From: Membranipora membranacea
Lineage: Eukaryota > Bryozoa > Gymnolaemata > Cheilostomatida > Membraniporidae
Direction: 5' to 3'
Length of the DNA: 64,000 bases
Assembly: GCA_914767715.1 (NCBI GenBank)
Contig: OU612072.1
Span: 15,500,001 to 15,564,000 of the forward strand
Below, piece by piece: positions 48,901 to 58,411 of this stretch. The notes under the pieces were generated by a model. It did not search any database. It was not told the origin of the DNA and worked only from the letters and a program-made list of their open reading frames with translations. Position 1 is the stretch's first letter; each line of letters starts with the position of its first letter. The position numbers and the translations under genes are program-made.

Positions 48901-49065
48901 TTAAGTTTGGATTATTACAGCGATGAACTTATTTTCCTTAGCGAAAGAGACACTAAGACGGAACATCAGGATTTAGATTTATCCAATGGCACTGAAGTAC
49001 CCATGTTCCGGACCACCATCCAATCACCAACTTCTGCTAGCTTTCCAATCAAATCAACTAATTGA
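45952..49065 (+). CDS. partial inverted duplicate of the THAP/VKxEP gene, three exons
   Basis: Exons 45952-46169, 46675-46842 and 47766-49065 join in the same phases as the minus-strand gene at 30922-35946 and give 561 residues. The first encodes a THAP domain (C8, C12, W31, C51-x2-H54) differing by few residues from its twin. The second encodes LNRENDRPIPTIHIPEQGY and onward. The third begins LENERKRRLEG and contains three consecutive 61-residue repeats (47803, 47986, 48169 onward), where the twin has one. VKTEP/VKQEP/VKHEP modules follow. The stop at 49065 comes after diverged sequence, about 290 residues before the twin's end. The N-terminal extra THAP domain is also absent. Similarity begins at about 45712 in intron sequence and stops near 49035. 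All frames are open, so it may still be expressed. Confidence 0.75.
47803..48351 (+). repeat. three tandem 183-bp (61-codon) coding repeats
   Basis: Units start at 47803, 47986 and 48169, each exactly 183 bp. Each translates as a TLLKxKxETFKVAPITA module, then PLSKT, a TTF-rich stretch and PDRLxFxLDxY. The paralogue at 30922-37131 has a single unit. Confidence 0.9.
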
Positions 49066-50050
49066 GACAACAAACCGTGTATCAGTATGCTTGTGATGAT
49101 TTTTGTGACATTGGAAAGTTAAAATAGGCTACTACTCGTCCTCATATCCATATACAACCCAAGATCCATGCCACTGGTGAACTGTCTTTTTGCAATCAAA
49201 CTCCTTATTTCAATCACACATAGGGTCATTATTTTCCTTCCAGGTATAGCCATAGAGTTTGTCACAGTCAATGGTGTTTTCTTACATATTTTTTCACAAT
49301 CAAACAAGTTCTTGTTGATGATACGAGGCTTTCTCCAGCGATGTTTTCTTAGAAGACCCTGTTCAATATTTGAAACTTTGGTGATTACAAAATATGTATA
49401 TTCTTGCAGTATCCAGTCAATGAACTAAGGTTTAGTTCATTGATCCAGTGGTGATATTAAATCATAGACGTTTATAAATACTCAGTATACTGGGCATTAT
49501 TATACTGTATCAAGTGGGCCAACTGTTTGGCTTTGATTGGTCAGTACCAAACCAATCAGAGACATCATATTGCCAGTGCAAGAAATCCAATTAGCTTTTG
49601 ATTTGCTTCATCTCACCAAAAGAGAATTTGTCAAAAAATTTCAGAATGATGCTGGACTGAGCAATCTGATAAAATGAACATATCGAGAGTTGATGTTCTG
49701 TGAACTGGTTATGGAATCTATGAGATCGGTTTTCACCATTGCTATTCAACAAGCTGTGCTTGGCTTTCGTGGAGTACCCCAGAGTGGTAGGATTGAAATA
49801 GTGCAAGGTGTGTCGTAGCTAACTCCCCCTTGGTTAATAAAAGTTTAATCACCTACAAACTAGCAAAACTAACTCTAGCTAATATCTACTTGATAAGACA
49901 ATAAATATTAAATGTATATGAGCATTTTGTTTTGTGATGAGTGGTCAATTGAGTGCCCAAGCCAGAGCACAAAATTGTATAGTTGTGTTCTCCTGGATAA
50001 ACATATTTTGACCAATCACTACAAAATTATGTTTATAATCTGAAGTGATT
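49066..50050. other. spacer with one family hairpin
   Basis: The CAATGAACTAA/TTAGTTCATTG hairpin lies at 49417-49443. Otherwise no gene or structured element was seen up to the inverted arm that starts at 50051. Confidence 0.55.
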
Positions 50051-53000
50051 GGGAGAGCTTGTTAGCCACATAGCAGGGTAGGTCGAGGCGCAGATTGCTA
50101 GTAGAGGCGTGGCTTGCTGCTCTTGTTTTATTGGCTACTTATTGTATACAAACATTGTGAAAGCACATGGTTTTATCAGAATTGTGTATATTATGATGTC
50201 TTATACTTACAAACACTCTTTATATGCTTATGATATATGTCTATGTAATAGCACATATAAATTCTGATATTGCCATTGACATGTGCTCAGTTCTGTAGAA
50301 ACATCCTATATTTTGCAACATGTGTACTACTAAAACATTTCCAACATTCCAGCTAGTGTTAGACTTTATTTCAGAAGAGCAGGAAAGTTGCTTATGATGT
50401 ATGTCTATGTAATGGCACATATAAATTCTGACAACTTTTCTGCTGTTCTTTGTAGGTATTGTGGCAAAGCTTAGAATAATGTGTCAACGCCTCTTAGAAA
50501 CCTCAGGAGGGTACGGATTTTTCTCATTCTGGCTTACAAAACCCTGTGACGCCTAAAGCTGGAATATGCATGTTGTGCTTGGTCTCCTCTCACTAGATGA
50601 ATCATCCTTAGAAGGTCTATTAATTGGAAAGCCTTGACTACTCTTCAACATGAACACAACAATGATATGTTTGTTAACCACCGGCATCATTGACTTTGAG
50701 GAGGTCAGACTATGATTTTACAATATAATAAATATAAATATTTATGTATACATTCAAATATCTTTAGGTTGATAAAGAAATTTATTTGTAATTGATAAGC
50801 TGATACAACAATAAAGAGTAAAAGACATGATGTTTCACCCTCGTAACAATTATGAAGCTAAATATTAAAAGAATTCAGTAAATTACATGAGTTAAAATCA
50901 TAACTTTGATAACTCTAAACATGCCAGCACGGAAACCACATATTTACAACCCACATTTATTTACTGCCTGAGTAGTCAAATGTGTTAAAATATTTAAGGC
51001 ACAAGAATTAAGTGGTCAATTAATAATTAAATTGGTGCAAAGAGAGAAAAGTATTGATACTAAATCAAGAATGCCCCTCCCCGGCATCTTCTACACCTGA
51101 AGTTGGTCACTTCGTTTGTGAGGGGCTCAAAGGCTGTCCAGGGAATGTGGACGCACCCCCTGTGGAACCATTCCTTGCACTCCTCACACTCAATCATATC
51201 ATCCGTATCCTGTCCAAAACGATTAAACGTTAGTCGGCAGGTGCAGTAGACCTAGAATATAAATAAAATTTTGCATGAGTATAATATATGTACTGAACAT
51301 CTATGTACTGTTCATACATTTTCTTTCATAATAGGTTAAAGTACAAATTTTTATCGAAGAATGTCTAGCTCAAGTTATCTTTACCAAAATATTCACAAAT
51401 GTGAGCTACTTTTTTATATTTATTGGACTAGTAACTTTTATTATATTATTGTTGAAGGTTTATAGATCTAAAATATGGAATTTTTGAGAAAACCGAAAGT
51501 GAGTGCTTGTGGTGTTAATGATCCTACATACCCGATACCATGTTACTTTGGTTGTTCTTCTAAAGCGAGGCATGGCAACATCAACTTTAGGAAATACACT
51601 AAAACGACCCTGAGCCAGACAGTCGTGTAGGTGCTGTCTCATTGAAAGTTGGTCGTAGCTCGATTCCTGCGGGTCTCCACCAAACAAAACTTCGACCAAG
51701 TTAGCAACAGCATGCAGGCCACAGTCATGGCTGTTACCTTGTTTTTGTACCATCAGCAGCTTTACATAGATCCTGCTCGCAGGTGTTTTCTCTAGGCCTA
51801 CAGGAAGAAGAAATAATGTATTAAAAACTTATATAACATATATCTTCTGACCTTGTAGCTTTCAGATCTGTAGCTAGTTTCACTCGCTGATGTTTATTAG
51901 ACTTATCCTGGGTGAGCTGCAATTGTCAAATGCAGATAAAAAAGCCATGTTCGCGAAAATTTACAGTAAGACGAGATATTGGTAATAAAAAGTTGACCGA
52001 AACAAAGATAATGTAACTGGGTTTCTCACAACATACACACATGTGTACATACATTTTAATGCAATTTCCAGTACAATTTTCACTCCATTGGAGGTGTACA
52101 ATATTGAGGTTGTCACTTCTGTGGAACATCACAACAGCAATACAGTGAGTAAGTCTAGTTTGTTTGCAAAGATCAAGTGAGGTTTTCAACATTACAACAG
52201 CATAGAAACAGTAAAAAGCTAAACGAATCATTAGGGCATTAGGGATACTCACAACAAAGCCTTGAAAAATGACGCAGCGGGATATTTTGATTGCAGCAGG
52301 ACATCCAAGCTTTTTAGTAATCTGAGTACTCATCCGAGTTTTCTTGACCACTGGATGATCTTGATCCATGTCAATCTGAAATAACATAATATTGAAATGC
52401 CAAGTTGACTTCAATTTATCTTACGCAGTCATATTGTAGAAAGATTGGTTTTTATTTCTAGTTTTACCAGTTTTCAACCGTAAATTATTGCATTGTATTA
52501 CTATTGACTAATCCTATGATACAGGTGTCGGCTGGTATTTGATGATAGTTATGTCGTCTGTATATGTTTTAATCTAAATTAGTGTAAACAGAGAATTGTA
52601 ATGGGCTAAGGGGAGTACCAGTGTTTGTTAATAATGGATATGACAGATTATCTCCTACAATTGTTCTCCGGCTCATTTACTATTGATGCTTGTTAACTAA
52701 CCAGTCACAATTATGTCTAGGTGATGCAGCATAGGTATCAAGGATCCAAAATCAAATTGCAAGTTTTTTAATAATTTTATTTCACGGTGAGTAAATATGT
52801 AGGTGCTGATCACTCAGTAAATAAGTGGGCCGACCAACTTGCAAACATCAATGGGGAATTACACAGCCATGATGTGCGAGAGGTTTAATGCAAATCTATG
52901 GTTGAATTAAATCGTCAGGAACCTCTGATAGTATTATCGTATCAATTCATATTCCAATCTCTTGCAAAACTGAAAAATATTCCCGAGAAGTTTTTTTCTG

Positions 53001-54060
53001 AGTAGCACACTTCTGGGTAGACAAGTCTCTTGGTTAGGCATGGTAAATATTTGAACGTGATAGTAAGCTTACCGATCGCCTTTGTTTTTCCTTTCTCTTA
53101 TGAGCAGTATGATGATCTTTTCCATATAAACAATGCATGATCGCAGAAGACACATTCACTAAGGCTCTCCCACAATTATCAAAGCGCAGTCGGTGTTTGC
53201 TAAAGTCAAAAGGATCTAAAATAGACACACAGAACATATTTTCAAATACGGTAAATGTGAACTCTCAGTTGAATATATCTGCAGTATTTGTTCCCATCAT
53301 TCAACTGCAGTGGTTTCTTCCTTGTTTGTGACAGCACCATCGAGCTTTGTGATTTATTATTAAATGCAAGTAAGGTAGCACTTGTCGCTGCTTAAATGAA
53401 AAGAAATGAGGCTGCAAAATGTTAAGAATATTAGACATCCCCAAACACCAGTTTTGAATAAGGCTAGGATGTATAATAAGCTACCCACCAAAATTCAGCT
53501 CACTAAGTGGTGTTTTCAGTTGCTTCGCTGTGTGGTCATTTGTGAAGGTAGTCCCTTGTCTTTCCTGCCCTTCTGAAATAAAGTCTAACACTAGCTGGAA
53601 TGTTGGAAATGTTTTAGTAGTACACATGTTGCAAAATATAGGATGTTTCTACAGAACTGAGCACATGTCAGTGGCAATATCAGAATTTATATGTGCTATT
53701 ACATAGACATATATCATAAGCAACTTTCCTGCTCTTCTGAAATAAAGTCAAACACTAGCTGGAATGTTGGAAATGTTTTAGTAGTACACATGTTGCAAAA
53801 TATAGGATGTTTCTACAGAACTGAGCACATGTCAATGGCAATATCAGAATTTATATGTGCTATTACATAGACATATATCATAAGCATATAAAGAGTGTTT
53901 GTAAGTATAAGACATCATAATATACACAATTCTGATAAAACCATGTGCTTTCACAATGTTTGTATACAATAAGTAGCCAATAAAACAAGAGCAGCAAGCC
54001 ACGCCTCTACTAGCAATCTGCGCCTCGACCTACCCTGCTATGTGGCTAACAAGCTCTCCC
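50051..54060. mobile_element. 4.0-kb candidate mobile element with long inverted arms carrying a Ulp1/PHD gene
   Basis: The left arm (50051-about 50432) begins GGGAGAGCTTGTTAGCC. The right arm (53573-54060) is its near-identical reverse complement and ends GGCTAACAAGCTCTCCC. The right arm is itself composed of a partial copy (53573-53736) and a full copy (53737-54060) in tandem. The left has a full copy and a shorter partial one. TGATT stands directly outside both ends (50046-50050 and 54061-54065) and may be a 5-bp target duplication. The arms bracket a single minus-strand spliced gene (53215-51060). Structure and ends are those of a DNA transposon or foldback element. No classical transposase catalytic domain was recognised. 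Confidence 0.65.
51060..53215 (-). CDS. mobile-element gene: basic Cys module, Ulp1-type protease C-terminal half, PHD finger
   Basis: Exons with good splice sites are 53215-53073, 52375-52253, 51797-51532 and 51251-51060 (stop TAG). The first gives FDFSKHRLRFDNCG and a basic tail (HKRKEKQRR). The second gives KKTRMSTQITKKLGCPAAIKI, the basic GCPA pattern seen in WRKY/GCM1-like or CARF-like DNA-binding segments of transposon proteins. The third gives QKQGNSHDCGLHAVAN, the Gln...Asp-Cys-Gly core of Ulp1/SENP (C48) peptidases with the nucleophile Cys, then MRQHLHDCLAQGRFSVFP. It joins in phase 0 to a PHD finger (CTC, CEEC, WFHRGC, FRCRRC: C4HC3). The exon carrying the catalytic His/Asp of the protease was not found between 52253 and 51797, and the phases there do not match. 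An exon is therefore missing from my model, or the gene is decayed. A start codon is not assigned. Confidence 0.65.
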
Positions 54061-54808
54061 TGATTTTGAAACTGATTTCTGTTTTAGTATTGACAATAAA
54101 CATCTACAGAGTTAACCTATCACAGCCAAGATGAATATGACATATAAGCAAGGTAATTTCAGACCTAAGCCACCGGACAAAGGGAGCTTTCCGCTGGATC
54201 ATGATGGAGCATGTAAACTTCAGATGATTGAGTAAGTGTGATCATGCAGATTTGCGGAGATGTGATAATCATAATGACATTGACATATTCCCACAAAATA
54301 GACGGTTTTCTGAGCTCTTATTTATGCCTCAATTCGGAGTTGTCCTCTCTCCAGTTTGGTACTTTTAACCCACGCCGCATAGGAAAAACCTGCTGAAAGA
54401 GGGTTATCTTGAAAACCTGCAATGATATAAATGATTTTTGATTCAGAGTCTGCACCATTGAAAACCCTGCGACACAGGGTTTCCAAATCATTGGAGGCTT
54501 GAATGTTGATTAATCTTAACTTTAGTGATGAAACTTGTGAAAAATTCTGCCAAATTGTCCGCAAAACAGGCAGAAAATGCTATAATCGACTATCCAAATA
54601 CTAAATTTATTTCCCAAACTATGTCCATATGAGTTTTCTATGTTGCAGATTCTGAATCAAAAATCATTTTTATCCTTTTAAAAGCGGTTTTTAAGATAAC
54701 CCTCTTTTCAGCACATTTTTCCTATGCGGCGTGGGTAAAAAAGTACCAAACTGGAGAGACAACTCCGAATTGAGACCTAAATCAGAGCTCAGAAAACTGT
54801 CTATTGTA
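54061..54808 (+). pseudogene. COX19: duplicated COX19 5' segment: upstream DNA, exon 1 and part of intron 1
   Basis: The block copies 9205-9958 with few changes. It has about 70 bp upstream of the ATG, an intact exon 1 (54132-54232) with its GTAAGT donor, and intron sequence through the inverted-repeat element (54292-54807). No COX19 exon 2 with the second CX9C motif follows, so it cannot encode a working COX19. Splicing from its donor into the next open frame (acceptor near 54960) would create an immediate stop. Confidence 0.9.
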
Positions 54809-54880
54809 ATTTGATTTCATATTGCAAAGTATGAGCTCACTTCCGTCCGCTCTCACATACTCTTTCTAACTCACCCTTCC

Positions 54881-55342
54881 ATGTTGATTGGACTGGACTT
54901 TTCTAGTTCAACTCCTGATAGTAAATATACAGCATTTAATCTTTTTCCTTCTTCCTATTCAGATGAGGAGGCAGCACCACAGAGGTGTGTGGGGATACCT
55001 GGCTTTGATTCACTGGACAAGAGTACTCTCTCAGCAGTTTTCAAAGATAATTTGACATTCAGCTCAGCATGCTCAGGGACGATTACTGACGGGGAGAAAT
55101 CTAAACTCTGTGAACACTGTACTAAACTTAAGAACGCAATGCGAATGCAACTCAAAAGATCTAAAGATGTATCACATCCCAACATGAGATTAACTTATAT
55201 GACAAACAGCCAACTTCAAGGTAAAATTAAAAGCCTAACAGATGAAAGCCGTTCCAAGATAAAGCTTATCAGTAAAGTTGAAAAAAACAATAGACGATTT
55301 CAGATCGGACTACATCTCACTCAATCAAACAGCAGAGGATGA
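54881..55342 (+). CDS. CxxC plus coiled-coil ORF, 153 codons, unrecognised
   Basis: The open frame from ATG 54881 to 55342 contains CEHCTKLKNAMRMQLKR, a CxxC pair leading into a basic helix. Next is LTYMTNSQLQGKIKSLTDE and a Lys/Arg-rich heptad-like tail that reads as coiled coil. An acceptor-like TATTCAG at about 54960 suggests the real exon may start there in phase 1. Similar CxxC-helix-coil stretches occur in transposon-borne proteins of invertebrates, but I cannot name the family. It abuts the duplicated COX19 block and may belong to the same mobile cluster. Confidence 0.45.
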   Translation: MLIGLDFSSSTPDSKYTAFNLFPSSYSDEEAAPQRCVGIPGFDSLDKSTLSAVFKDNLTFSSACSGTITDGEKSKLCEHCTKLKNAMRMQLKRSKDVSHPNMRLTYMTNSQLQGKIKSLTDESRSKIKLISKVEKNNRRFQIGLHLTQSNSRG

Positions 55343-55802
55343 GATAAAAAAAATAATCTGAAATACTGAAAAATCTGGTCAACCTAAATTATCCTCTGAC
55401 CTTCAAAATCTATTATGGCTGATCTAGTAAAACAAGCAAACAAGCCAATGGGAGGAGATGGGCACTGACAGTATGTTTCCTTTCTAAATCAACTTTTAAC
55501 TATATCAGAGACAGCGGAGCTCTAACACTACCAGCTGCCCGGTACCTTGTGTTTATGAATAATGCATGTGTATATAAAATAAACCGATATCCAGTGCCCC
55601 ATATCACTTTTTAAAAAATGGTTTTGGAAGAAAACGGCTGAATCACAGTCCTGTGTTCTACCACATGTGTGTAGTAAAACCAGTTGACGGTGTACTTATT
55701 GTATTTTTTGTCTGATATGTGCCATGAAAGCTTGAAATCAATAAAAAATTAAACAACAACATACTTTACCCCTATATCTCCAATTTATATCAGTAAAAGC
55801 TG

Positions 55803-56008
55803 TAAGCTTTAGCGGGTCGGCGTGACCAAGGAGTTAAAGTCTTTAACTCTTTGGCGTGGCTAGTGTGCTAGTTCGAATCCCGGTTGAGACCAAAAAAAGT
55901 AAGGAGGTGCATGCAGTTAACCAATTTTTTTTATATAATATAATATAAATATACCACAATTATAACATGCTTGTTACGCTAGAGGCCCAAGTTCAAATCT
56001 CGGCGAAG
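55803..56008 (+). mobile_element. tRNA-derived SINE copy, interrupted at its 3' side
   Basis: AAGCTTTAGCGGGTCGGCG precedes a degenerate A-box (GTGACCAAGGAGTTAAAG) and a good B-box (AGTTCGAATCC). A TATAATATAATATAAATATACCACAATTATAACAT body and a second B-box-like AGTTCAAATCTCGG follow. The body motif recurs at 56570-56615. The element is cut by the inverted-repeat insertion at 56009. Confidence 0.6.
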
Positions 56009-56337
56009 ACCATAGACTTAATAATAAACCTAGACAGGACACCATACACAGCTGAAATGAGGCACCTAGTTGTGGGGCGACGTAACGTCATTGGAAGGTG
56101 TAGAAACAAACTGTTCAGGACAAGCTGCTAATTCTATTGTAATTTTCAAATTCAAAATCCGATAAAAATTGATCGAGTGTTCGACAAAAAACGTGGATTT
56201 TGTACAGTAAATCAATGATATCATCATTGCTTCTACACCTTCCAATGTCGCTACGTCGCCCACAATTAAATGCCTCAGTGCCTCAATGCTAATGCTCCAT
56301 ATAGTGTCCTGTCTAGGTTTATTATTAACTCTATGGT
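56009..56337. mobile_element. MITE inserted into a SINE
   Basis: It begins ACCATAGACTTAATAATAAA and ends with the near-complementary TTTATTATTAACTCTATGGT. Pairing continues inward for about 95 bp through TAGACAGGACAC and TGGAAGGTGTAGAA segments. GAAG lies on both outer sides (a possible 4-bp target duplication). Its centre is AT-rich and non-coding. Confidence 0.75.
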
Positions 56338-56469
56338 GAAGACAGATTTTATCTACATATCATCTCTTTTACTACTTAATAGTTAAACTTGTTTTTATAC
56401 TACCTACCTACTAGTTACACCCACTACATCATTCAATTTAAACAACTGGAATATTTCGCACTGAGCTTT

Positions 56470-56632
56470 GCAAGCTTCAGCGGCCCAGCGTGGCTGAGCG
56501 GTTAGAGTGATTGATCTCAGTGCGATAGGTACAAGTATCTGGCCTCACCGTAGTTTGTACCCGTACCTTATTTTTATATAATATATATGAATATACCACA
56601 ATTATAACATTTTTGTTGCGCTATATTCTATG
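56470..56632 (+). mobile_element. second copy of the tRNA-derived SINE
   Basis: CAAGCTTCAGCGGCCCAGCG precedes a clear A-box (TGGCTGAGCGGTTAGAG). A decayed B-box (GGTACAAGTATCTGG) and the same TATATA..ATACCACAATTATAACAT body follow. It lacks the second B-box-like part of the first copy. Confidence 0.6.
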
Positions 56633-57760
56633 GCTGTATTCACTGAGTATAACTGTGGGGGGGGGGGGAGTTCTGCCACATAAACGGACAACGATACTCA
56701 GGCTGTCTACCTCGTGGTATGAAAACGACAGCCATTTTTATTTGCACTTAAAATGACATCGCCAATTGGCCATCCATCATAAACCCAATCGACAACCTGA
56801 GTGTATGTCAGCTACACCCCTAAAAATTTGTGGCATTTATGATTGCGGCATTTCTAGTTTGTTTATACCTCATTACGTAATCTTATTATTTTACAGTATG
56901 CGGGGGGGGGTCTAACTAGGATGACTGAAGCCTGAAACGCATGCGTTAACACCTATGTATAAATGAAAAGGTCCCAGTGAAATGTATTATCTTTGACTCC
57001 CGGATGACTGGCTTGCAAGTGCTTTTTTTTGCTCAATTTAGGGTATTTCCTGTCGTTGTAGCAAACCTTTCACAGACTAAGACTAAGCGAAAAATCAAAG
57101 AGGTTACTGCAAGTGAGAACTTTGGGGAGCACGTGAGGACACAACTTGAAATCGGAACAACAAAGCAGAGGATTTCTAACCCATCGTTAGTAACTTCTAA
57201 TATTTTTTGCACACCGAATTGAAATCTCATGGAACGGAAATAGTATCATAACATTATAAAGTTAGCACCCTCAACACAGGGACCTATCTGGCATTGATCT
57301 GATTGGCTGTCCCTACTAGCAAGAATAATATAGCCTGGGAAATTGTCTTGTTTACAAAACTGCAAACAGTAATAAGATGCCTTCAACGTCAATGATTTGG
57401 CCTTTTCTAGAATGCTACTAGGGACTGGCTATTGATGCTATTCCAGATATGGAATTCAATGTTTTTGTATTAGGAATCCTAACAGTTTTAGTCAATTTAA
57501 ATAAATAAAGGGCTTACACTCCTTGCTTGTTACCATGAGCTACGTCTGAGGGTCTCTCACTACTGGGTACAAACCTGTGAGAAGATGCGCTGATCTATTT
57601 AGCAGCTGATGCTATGGAGCTGCCTTCAACCATTACCTGGTTACATTAGTATATATCTAATATTTGTATATGTGTGTGTGTGTTTTATTGTCAGTTGGTT
57701 GACGATGTGTATCGTTGTCTTGCCATCACAGCATTCAGTCACTTCGCATTGCTTTTCTTA
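56633..57760. other. spacer with two poly-G runs and a possible isolated exon
   Basis: Runs of G occur at about 56658 and 56901. A plus-strand open piece at about 57062-57184 (TKTKRKIKEVTASENFGEHV) lies between a TTGTAG acceptor and a GTTAGT donor, but no partner exons or family could be assigned. A TG repeat lies at about 57670. Confidence 0.35.
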
Positions 57761-58411
57761 GGGCAGCGCCCAAGTCAAATGAAGCTGACAATGAGACAAT
57801 ATCACAACAGCGGCTTGACACACGTGTAGATGATGGTTCAGTATCCAACAAGTGCGACTATGGTTTAGATTATTACGGTGATGAACTAAAATCCCGAACT
57901 GAACGGGAAGTGCACACTTATTATATAAGCTCTGACGGTATTATAACACAAGAACCAATTGAAACAGATGCGGTGACGATATCACAACCTCCATTCCGCA
58001 GTGATGTTGATGCTTTGTTGGTTCCAAAAATAGCAAACATTGTTCCTGATTATTACTGCGATGTGGAATCTACTCATGTAAAGAAGGTTGTGAAAATTGA
58101 GCCGTGGGATATGGGTCTACCAAATGATGTGGAAATTGAAATTGCGAGGTCCCAACCGACACCTTTCACCTACGGTACATCTGCTGACATGACTGCTCTC
58201 AAAGTGGAAACATTGATATGATGGTTTAGATAAGTTTGAATATCTACGTGCTGACATCGCCAACAGTTTCAGTGCAACTGATACCCAATAGAAGAAGTTG
58301 GTAGCTGTGATCAGATACACTGAGTTCACATATTATGAATTGAGTAGCAGAATGAAAGTAACTGAGGAAATACAAGTTGCAAAACAACGTGTTGAGGGTG
58401 AGAAAGTTGTA
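57761..58411 (+). pseudogene. third, decayed relative of the THAP-gene VKxEP repeat region
   Basis: After a TTTTCTTAG acceptor the frame reads NEADNETISQQ, LDYYGDELKSRTE, ITQEPIETDAVTISQ, PDYYCDVES and VVKIEPWDMGLPNDVEIEI. This is the same module order as in the genes at 30922-37131 and 45952-49065, but strongly diverged. The first frame stops at 58221. A one-base shift continues the coding character (GLDKFEYLRADIANS) to an in-frame stop after DTQ and then to a GTAAGT donor at about 58411. No THAP domain is attached. It is best read as a pseudogene, or an internal exon of a rapidly changing paralogue. Confidence 0.6.

Noticed and set aside
55815-55895. Functional tRNA gene (Leu/Ser type)
   Set aside because: Only the A- and B-box-like parts are conserved. 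The anticodon arm does not fold, and a second copy shares the downstream body, so it is a SINE.
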